The position numbers were made by a program, and so were the translations under genes. Of a stretch of DNA of 11,153 nucleotides, positions 6,137 through 11,153 are shown in pieces. A model generated the notes under the pieces. The model did no database searches. It saw only the letters and a list, made by a program, of their open reading frames with translations, and had not been told where the DNA came from. Within the stretch, counting starts at the first letter, position 1, and every line of letters begins with the position of its first letter. The stretch comes from Bacteroidales bacterium (GTDB lineage: Bacteria; Bacteroidota; Bacteroidia; Bacteroidales; Muribaculaceae), in assembly GCA_900755985.1 (NCBI GenBank), contig CAAEIL010000248.1:1-11153 (forward strand). Reading direction: 5' to 3'.

Positions 6137-7597
6137 TCAGTCTTTAAGATCGGCAACCTTTTCGATTGTACGACGCAACTGACCCCAGAAACGTTCGACA
6201 GCGGGGATATTCATACGCTCGGAAGGCGAGTGGACGCCCTGGAGAGTAGGACCGAACGAAACCATGTCCAAGTGGGGATATTTGAGCAGGAACAGACCGC
6301 ACTCGAGTCCTGCATGGATGGCTTTGATAGCGGGTTTGATGCCGTAGAGTTCTTCGTAGGCGTCAGATGCGATATGCATGATGCGCGAGTTGAGGTTGGG
6401 CTGCCATCCGGGATATCCGTCGCCATGTGTGACTTGGGCACCGGCAAGGTTGAAGAGGGCTTCGACGCGATGGGCTATGTCCCATTTGCGCGATTCGACC
6501 GACGAGCGCTGCGAGGTGGTGACAAGGATTTTGTCATCGGCAATCATCTTGACGCTGGCAAGGTTGGTCGAGGTCTCTACGAGGCCTTCGAGTTCGCGGC
6601 TCATCGAAATTACGCCGTGAGGACATGAATACATGGCCGATACAAGACGGGTGCTGGTCTCGGCATCGACTGCGAAATCCGGACGCTCTATGGTGTCGAG
6701 TTTGAATTCGACAGTTGTCTCCACGCCGTCATATTCGTTGTGTACGTCGGCGACGAATGTGTTGAACAGAGCGACGACCTCTTCTTTTTTCGAGGCGTGA
6801 ACACCGAATATTGCATGTGCAGCACGCGGAATGGCGTTGCGCAGGTTGCCGCCGTCAATCTCGCACAGCGAGAGTTCGTGTTTCTGGCCTACATTCCACA
6901 GGAAACGCGCCAGCAGCTGGACAGCGTTGGCACGACCGGCGTTGATGTCCGATCCGGAGTGGCCGCCAAGACCTTTCGAGAGGTCAAATTTGAAGTAATG
7001 GAAGTCGGTGGGAGCAAACGAACGTTTGTAGCTGAATGTACATGTCGTATCGACACCGCCGGCGCACCCTACAAATATCTCTGCGTCATCTTCCGAGTCG
7101 AGATTAAGAAGCATAGTGCCATTGATCATGCCTTCGCCAAGGTTGTTGGCGCCGGTGAGACCGGTTTCTTCATCAACGGTGAAAAGAGCTTCGAGCGGAC
7201 CATGTACAAGTTTGTCGTCGACCAGGGCGGCAAGTGCAGCAGCCATGCCAATACCGTTGTCGGCTCCGAGGGTGGTGCCGTCGGCATGAAGCCACTCTCC
7301 GTCGACTATAGTCTTGATGGGCTGTGTCTCGAAATCAAAATTCTTGTCATTGGACTCGCAGACCATATCCATGTGAGCCTGCATGATGAGGCCGGGAGCC
7401 TGTTCGTGACCCGGAGTGGCGGGTTTGGACATATGTACGTTGCCGATGGGGTCGGTCTTTACAGCGATATTGTGCTTTGCGGCGAAATCGAGCAGGAACT
7501 GACGGATTTTGCCTTCCTTCTTCGAAGGACGCGGCACCTGATTTATCTGGTCGAAAATATCGAAAACCAGACGAGGCTGAAGGTCTTTGATTGTCAT
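6137..7597 (-). CDS. pepD: Aminoacyl-histidine dipeptidase (Xaa-His dipeptidase, M20C)
   Basis: This 486-residue di-zinc cytosolic peptidase splits dipeptides such as carnosine-like Xaa-His and related substrates (EC 3.4.13.-). The M20 metal-site residues are all present in order: H75 and D77 in MQAHMDMV, bridging D113 in GADNGIG, E143/E144 in VDEETGLTGA, D167 in LNLDSED, and H456 in GVHSPSERM. By family precedent H75, D113, E144, D167 and H456 bind zinc, while D77 and E143 support catalysis. The lid/dimer domain lies roughly at residues 185-395 and contains KGLGGHSGSDI. The length and motif spacing match the PepD subfamily. The ATG at 7597 gives MTIKDLQPRLVFDIFDQINQ, the usual start of this family. 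A strong terminator follows. It is transcribed divergently from the small membrane protein gene at 7803, and no clear promoter box is seen in the 205-base gap on its side. A role in using peptide nitrogen fits a gut or peptide-rich habitat. Confidence 0.96.
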   Translation of the reverse strand: MTIKDLQPRLVFDIFDQINQVPRPSKKEGKIRQFLLDFAAKHNIAVKTDPIGNVHMSKPATPGHEQAPGLIMQAHMDMVCESNDKNFDFETQPIKTIVDGEWLHADGTTLGADNGIGMAAALAALVDDKLVHGPLEALFTVDEETGLTGANNLGEGMINGTMLLNLDSEDDAEIFVGCAGGVDTTCTFSYKRSFAPTDFHYFKFDLSKGLGGHSGSDINAGRANAVQLLARFLWNVGQKHELSLCEIDGGNLRNAIPRAAHAIFGVHASKKEEVVALFNTFVADVHNEYDGVETTVEFKLDTIERPDFAVDAETSTRLVSAMYSCPHGVISMSRELEGLVETSTNLASVKMIADDKILVTTSQRSSVESRKWDIAHRVEALFNLAGAQVTHGDGYPGWQPNLNSRIMHIASDAYEELYGIKPAIKAIHAGLECGLFLLKYPHLDMVSFGPTLQGVHSPSERMNIPAVERFWGQLRRTIEKVADLKD

Positions 7598-7777
7598 AGT
7601 TGTCTATTTAATATATGTGGATAAATATCATTTACATGGGTCAACCGTGTCATGAAAACGGGCGGCAGGAATTTAAAAAAGTTTTCATCGTCTGAAAGTT
7701 TGTTAAAAACGACCCTTTTTCGCGCTCTAAGTTACAAAATAAAATTCATATATGGCAAAATTTCTGTTTTACTTTCC

Positions 7778-7785
7778 TATATTTG
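7778..7785 (+). promoter_or_regulatory. Bacteroidota -7 promoter box upstream of the small membrane protein gene
   Basis: TATATTTG is an exact TAnnTTTG match. It sits 17 bases before the ATG at 7803, giving a leader of about 10-15 bases. The -33 element is weak (TATG/TTTC at best). Its place argues against the longer open frame starting at 7752, because that start would lie upstream of the transcript. The box probably drives the small gene and perhaps the downstream lipoprotein gene as well. Confidence 0.6.
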
Positions 7786-7802
7786 CACTACCAAAAGCGA
7801 AA

Positions 7803-7997
7803 ATGCCCATGAAGCTGATAATAATCACCATACTTTCAGCGATAGCACTCGTGGCTCTTGCCGTGATTGCTCTCGGTGTCAAAGTCTTTTTCGTCAAAGG
7901 CGGAAAATTTCCGTCAGGGCACATCCACGACTCCGATGCTATGCGCAGTCGTGGCATCCGCTGCGCACACTGCGACGACACCTCCGACCGCAGTTAA
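7803..7997 (+). CDS. Small single-pass membrane protein with CxxC tail
   Basis: This 64-residue protein starts at ATG 7803, or at ATG 7809, which gives MKLIIITILSAI. Residues 5-31 form one strongly hydrophobic helix. The tail reads FVKGGKFPSGHIHDSDAMRS and then GIRCAHCDD. From memory, tiny Bacteroidales membrane proteins share the pattern FVKGG[KR]FP..H...  ..R..GI.C, but I know of no assigned function, so I leave it unnamed. H40, H42 and the C54-A-H-C57 pair could bind a metal or form a redox pair; this is inference. The tail holds more positive residues than the N-terminus, suggesting it is cytoplasmic. Just upstream is a good -7 box. The Skp-like lipoprotein gene follows 52 bases later with no terminator between, so they may share a transcript. 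Confidence 0.7.
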   Translation: MPMKLIIITILSAIALVALAVIALGVKVFFVKGGKFPSGHIHDSDAMRSRGIRCAHCDDTSDRS

Positions 7998-8049
7998 TAC
8001 CGAGACAAACAACAAACTATTTAAATCAATATATCACAACTTCAGCTAA

Positions 8050-8748
8050 ATGAAAAAATTAGCCTACACAGCCGGCATCATCCTGGCCTCAACGTCACTG
8101 ACATTTTTCAGTGCGTGCGGTTCGGGCGACGGCAAAGACTCTAAAGACAGCACAGCTGTCGTCAAACCCGCGACCGAGAAAGTCAAGGACGAAGGTTTCA
8201 AAAGCTCCATAAACATCCGCTATGTCGACGACACACTGCTGATGCAAAAATACGAATATGCCAAAGTAACACTCGAGCAGTGTCAGAAAATCGCCTACGA
8301 GCTCCAGAATTATCAGAACAGTCTGGGCCAGAAGCTCGAACAGAAAAAGCAGGGTTATGAGCAGCAACTCAACCAGCGTGCGGCCGCCATCGACCAAAAA
8401 CAGAAAAGCAACGGTTATCTTACCGAAGCAAGCCTCAACGCCGACGTGCAGGAGCTGCAGAAACTCCAGTCTTCGTGGGCCCAGGAATTGCAGAAACTTG
8501 ATCAGGCCTCGCAGAATCAGTATATCAGCCGCGCCAAGGTCGACAAAAAAAAAATCAACGACCTGACCCAGTCGGTAACAGATGCCATCGAAAACTACAT
8601 CACCCGCTACAACAAAGAAAAGAAGTACGACGCTATCCTCTTCAAGACAGCCGGCCTGTACTTCAATCCCGCCCTCGACATCACCGACGAGATTGCCGAA
8701 GGCCTCAACGCCGAATACAAGGCTAAAAATGGCAAAGACGCCAAATAA
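8050..8748 (+). CDS. OmpH/Skp-like lipoprotein
   Basis: This 232-residue protein has a lipoprotein signal: MKK, a hydrophobic stretch, then FFSAC with lipid-attachment cysteine C23. The following GSGDGKDSKD is acidic and may influence outer-membrane sorting. Residues 54-205 fit the OmpH (Skp) family. A starting strand INIRYVDDTLLMQKYEYAK is followed by a long Gln/Lys-rich coiled coil (about 72-155, with repeated LEQKKQ, ELQKLQ and LQKLDQ) and a returning helix, then the end segment KKYDAILFKTAGLYFNPALDITDEI with the typical closing pattern. Skp family proteins hold unfolded outer-membrane proteins in the periplasm; this lipidated form would be tethered to a membrane. Three lysine codons at 8545-8553 plus the next A make a run of ten A. 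The spacing to the next gene is 34 bases with no terminator visible. The family call is good, but the chaperone role is inferred. Confidence 0.85.
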   Translation: MKKLAYTAGIILASTSLTFFSACGSGDGKDSKDSTAVVKPATEKVKDEGFKSSINIRYVDDTLLMQKYEYAKVTLEQCQKIAYELQNYQNSLGQKLEQKKQGYEQQLNQRAAAIDQKQKSNGYLTEASLNADVQELQKLQSSWAQELQKLDQASQNQYISRAKVDKKKINDLTQSVTDAIENYITRYNKEKKYDAILFKTAGLYFNPALDITDEIAEGLNAEYKAKNGKDAK

Positions 8749-8782
8749 CATTTTATAGTACACATCAAGCATTATCAGCATA

Positions 8783-9526
8783 ATGTCAGACTCGTTGGTT
8801 ATAATACCGATGTACAACGAGAAGGAGAACGCCGCCGCTATCATCGACGCCGTACTCGCACTCCCCGTGCCATTCGACATTCTTGTCATTGATGACAACT
8901 CGCCCGACGGCACAGCCGCCATTGTCAAAAACAAAATCGCCGACCATCCCGACCGCATCAACATCATCGAGCGCAAGGGCAAGCTTGGATTGGGCACAGC
9001 ATACATAGCCGGCTTCAAATGGGCCCTTGATCACGGATACGAATACATTTGCGAAATGGACGCCGACTTTTCGCACAAGCCCGAAGACCTTGTGCGTCTG
9101 CGTCAGGCCCTGGTCGATGACAAAGGCGATGTCGCTGTCGGCTCGCGATATGTCTCGGGAGTCAACGTTGTCAACTGGCCTATGGGGCGCGTACTCATGT
9201 CGTACTACGCCTCTAAATATGTACGCATAGTCACCGGCATGAAAGTCAACGACACCACTGCCGGATTTGTCTGCTACCGCCGCAAGGTCCTACAAAGCAT
9301 GAATCTCGACGCCATTCGCTTCAAAGGTTACGCTTTCCAGATAGAAATGAAGTTTACGGCACGTCAGTTAGGATTCCGAGTCACCGAAGTACCCATAATT
9401 TTCGTCAACCGCGTGCTTGGCACCTCAAAGATGTCATCGGGCATTTTCGGCGAAGCACTTTTCGGTGTCATGAAACTTAAATGGTGGGGGCTGACCGGGA
9501 AACTCGTCAAAAGACATCGAAAATGA
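8783..9526 (+). CDS. Polyprenol monophosphomannose synthase-like glycosyltransferase (GT2, DPM1 type)
   Basis: This 247-residue soluble GT-A enzyme moves a sugar, usually mannose from GDP-mannose, to a polyprenyl phosphate to make a lipid-linked donor. The motifs in order are VIIPMYNEKEN (6-16), VIDDNSPDGT (35-44), KLGLGTAYIAGF (67-78), the metal-binding EMDADFSHKPEDL (91-103, DxD at 93-95), VGSRYVSG, DTTAGFVCYRR and the C-terminal block KGYAFQIEMKF. These match the dolichol-phosphate-mannose synthase group. The extra C-terminal membrane or GtrA domain of other subgroups is absent; the protein ends in a basic tail, GKLVKRHRK, that may touch the membrane. The exact sugar is not certain. Its stop codon overlaps the pyrC start (ATGA at 9523-9526), so translation of the two is probably coupled. 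The product may feed protein O-glycosylation or another envelope glycan. Confidence 0.92.
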   Translation: MSDSLVIIPMYNEKENAAAIIDAVLALPVPFDILVIDDNSPDGTAAIVKNKIADHPDRINIIERKGKLGLGTAYIAGFKWALDHGYEYICEMDADFSHKPEDLVRLRQALVDDKGDVAVGSRYVSGVNVVNWPMGRVLMSYYASKYVRIVTGMKVNDTTAGFVCYRRKVLQSMNLDAIRFKGYAFQIEMKFTARQLGFRVTEVPIIFVNRVLGTSKMSSGIFGEALFGVMKLKWWGLTGKLVKRHRK

Positions 9527-10866
9527 GCACATTGGTTCTCAACAACATACACTTGCCCGGCGCCGGACGCGCCGGGCATATTGTTATCAAAGACCGGCGT
9601 ATAGCAAGCATTTGCGATGGACTGTCCGACATTCGCGACGCCGTTGACTGTCATGGTGCCACTGCACTTCCCGGCGCCATTGACATTCACGTACACTTCC
9701 GCGAGCCGGGCATGACCCATAAAGCCGATATAGCCTCCGAAAGCCGGGCCGCCATTGCCGGTGGCATAACATCGTTCGTGGACATGCCCAACGTCAAACC
9801 GGCAACACTTACTCAAACCCTTGCTGACGAGCGCATAGCCATCGCCGGCCGCACATCGGCAGCGAACTATGGTTTTTGGCTCGGTGCCTCGGCGACAAAC
9901 GCCCAGGAAATTGCATCGGCCGACTACTCGCGTCTTGCCGGCGTCAAACTGTTCTTAGGCTCGTCGACCGGAGGCCTGCTTGTGGCCGATGACAGCGACA
10001 TCTGCCGCGTACTCGAAGCAGCACCCCGCGGCATTGTCGTATGTGTACATGCCGAAGACAACGCCATAATAGATCGCGAGCGGCAGCGCATCACCGACAT
10101 CTACGGCAAGGACCCCGAAGTGCGTTTCCACTCGCAGATACGTCCGGTCGAGGCTTGCGTACGCGCCACCGAGCGCATACTTTCACTCGCCTCGCGCTAT
10201 AATACCCGCATACATATAGCCCATGTGTCAACAGCCGATGAATTGTCGCTTATGGACCGCGGAGATATTGCCTCAAAAAATGTCACATGCGAGGTATCGC
10301 CCCACCATCTGCTGTGGTGCGACGAGGACTATGCCACACGAGGTACACGTATCAAGATGAATCCCGCAGTCAAAAGCGCAACTGACCGCGAAGCCCTTCG
10401 GCGCGGCGTGCGCGACGGTCTAATCGACGTCATTGCTACCGACCATGCGCCGCATCTGCTGTCCGAGAAAGCCGGTGGAGCGCTCACCGCATTGTCCGGT
10501 GCGCCCATGGTGCAGTTTTCATACCCGGCAATGGTTGACTTGTTCGGGCCGGATACGGCCTCTCTCCTCATGGCCGAAAATCCGGCAAAACTTTTAGGCA
10601 TCGATGCCCGTGGCACGCTTGCTGCCGGTGCTTACGCCGACATTGTTCTTGCCCGTGACTGCGCACCATATCCTGTCACCGACTCAATGGTTTTAAGCAC
10701 TTGCGGATGGACCCCATTGGCCCCCGACCCTAAATTGGCTCCTGAAAGCAAATTTATGCTCAGTCACAAACTGTCTACAATCGCCCTCAACGGCACCGAC
10801 AATTGTCCTCTGGCCCTAAAATTCAATACACCATGGAAACAAAAAACCGCAACGTCTCGCGACTGA
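9523..10866 (+). CDS. pyrC: Dihydroorotase (class I amidohydrolase)
   Basis: This 447-residue enzyme closes N-carbamoyl-aspartate to dihydroorotate in pyrimidine synthesis (EC 3.5.2.3). Zinc and substrate residues are visible: GAIDIHVHFREPGMTHK (H56, H58, R60), GVKLFLGSSTG (K142, candidate for the bridging carbamylated lysine), VHAEDN (H176), RIHIAHVST (H231, H234), CEVSPHH and ATDHAPH (D307). The composite metal-dependent hydrolase sandwich domain is split between residues 1-50 and 380-447. The start at 9523 was chosen over an in-frame upstream ATG at 9481 because MSTLVLNNI begins the first strand of the fold, and because it gives the ATGA overlap with the glycosyltransferase stop. The C-terminal tail (KQKTATSRD) overlaps a possible small membrane peptide gene. 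No terminator is seen. An allantoinase or hydantoinase is less likely given the HFREPG-x-T-x-K block. Confidence 0.95.
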   Translation: MSTLVLNNIHLPGAGRAGHIVIKDRRIASICDGLSDIRDAVDCHGATALPGAIDIHVHFREPGMTHKADIASESRAAIAGGITSFVDMPNVKPATLTQTLADERIAIAGRTSAANYGFWLGASATNAQEIASADYSRLAGVKLFLGSSTGGLLVADDSDICRVLEAAPRGIVVCVHAEDNAIIDRERQRITDIYGKDPEVRFHSQIRPVEACVRATERILSLASRYNTRIHIAHVSTADELSLMDRGDIASKNVTCEVSPHHLLWCDEDYATRGTRIKMNPAVKSATDREALRRGVRDGLIDVIATDHAPHLLSEKAGGALTALSGAPMVQFSYPAMVDLFGPDTASLLMAENPAKLLGIDARGTLAAGAYADIVLARDCAPYPVTDSMVLSTCGWTPLAPDPKLAPESKFMLSHKLSTIALNGTDNCPLALKFNTPWKQKTATSRD

Positions 10867-10922
10867 TATTTCTGTTGATACTCTTGGCAATGCTTATCGC
10901 CTGGGTTTACATCGACAGTTAG
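10833..10922 (+). CDS. Possible 29-residue single-helix membrane peptide
   Basis: An ATG at 10833, in a different frame, lies within the last 34 bases of pyrC and opens a 29-codon frame ending at TAG 10920-10922. The peptide has a basic N-terminus (METKNRNVSR), a strongly hydrophobic helix (LIFLLILLAMLIAWVYI) and a two-residue end (DS). This is the classic layout of small membrane proteins and type I toxins, and the ATG is preceded by an AT-rich stretch (AAATTCAATACACC). It could also be the signal segment of a gene broken further on, or chance. I do not recognise it. Confidence 0.4.
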   Translation: METKNRNVSRLIFLLILLAMLIAWVYIDS

Positions 10923-11153
10923 GCATCCACAGGCAGGTCACTCGGCAGCCGGACAGATTACCGGAGTGTCTTGAATATTCGTACTGTCCCGGCAGCTATC
11001 ATACTGCAACACGGCAGGCTTTATAACAATCATTGCGGGCCCTTTCACCAGAGCACTTGTTGGCGGCCTCGAACTTGACTCCCAGTCAATCAACACCTGG
11101 AAAATGGGTGTCGAGCGCGCGCTCAAAAAATATCTGCCCAACGGAACGAAAGC
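10923..11153. other. Unassigned end of window; open frames on both strands run off the edge
   Basis: Two frames are open to the window edge. On the plus strand one is open from 10975, with the protein-like end part ALVGGLELDSQSINTWKMGV then ERALKKYLPN, but no ATG or GTG start before 11104. On the minus strand a frame is open to a TGA at 10938-10940 and ends in DTPVICPAAE. Third-position GC is about equal in the two, so I cannot choose between them. The minus version would be a convergent gene's 3' end. The plus version could be an internal part of a gene whose 5' end is broken, perhaps joined to the peptide at 10833. No terminator is seen. Confidence 0.35.

Noticed and set aside
6740..7624. 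294-residue plus-strand frame
   Set aside because: Antisense to pepD, whose zinc-site motifs are all intact; long shadow frames are expected with this GC-rich third-base bias.
7752..7802. Longer start for the small membrane protein (MAKFLFYFPIFALPKAK)
   Set aside because: The extension covers the TAnnTTTG promoter box, and the protein-like part begins at 7803 or 7809.
8095..9018. 307-residue minus-strand frame
   Set aside because: Antisense to both the lipoprotein and the glycosyltransferase genes; its hydrophobic look comes from complementing Glu/Lys/Gln codons of the coiled coil.
9481..9522. Upstream ATG for pyrC
   Set aside because: The added 14 residues lie in the glycosyltransferase coding end and do not fit the fold; the ATGA overlap start is better.

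Overview
The window looks like a chromosomal housekeeping segment of a Bacteroidota organism, most likely order Bacteroidales; a Muribaculaceae-like genome would fit the roughly balanced GC content and C/G-rich third codon positions. The reasons are: two -7 promoter boxes matching the Bacteroidota form TAnnTTTG; A-rich start regions with no Shine-Dalgarno sequence; a zinc-type methionyl-tRNA synthetase with a KISTS signature and a C-terminal tRNA-binding domain; and a typical Bacteroidales gene set. No phage, IS element, CRISPR array or integrative element is visible.

Layout, left to right. Positions 60-359 carry the end of a TonB-C-like protein whose upstream coding part looks broken. metG (+) follows. 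After a 210-base gap with hairpins come ansA (+) and a YegS/LCB5-type lipid kinase (+), only 4 bases apart and probably co-transcribed. Positions 4666-4965 are non-coding, with a short tandem repeat and a G-rich tract. Next, on the minus strand, is an initiator tRNA gene with its own promoter and terminator. Two more minus-strand genes follow: a secreted phage-type N-acetylmuramidase and pepD, with a strong terminator between them. From 7778 the plus strand resumes with a promoter, a tiny CxxC-containing membrane protein, a Skp/OmpH-like lipoprotein, a polyprenol-phosphate mannosyltransferase-like enzyme and dihydroorotase (pyrC). The last two share an ATGA start/stop overlap. A possible 29-residue membrane peptide overlaps the end of pyrC, and the final 230 bases are not assigned.

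Functional themes: methionine charging and the initiator tRNA (metG, tRNA-fMet); amino-acid salvage (ansA, pepD); envelope work (lipid kinase, muramidase, Skp-like lipoprotein, lipid-linked sugar donor synthesis); and pyrimidine synthesis (pyrC). I did not find a clearly new biological system. The items most worth checking are the secreted muramidase, the two tiny membrane proteins, the broken TonB-like gene, the pepD terminator that may contain the next gene's promoter, and the C1/C72 mismatch in the initiator tRNA.
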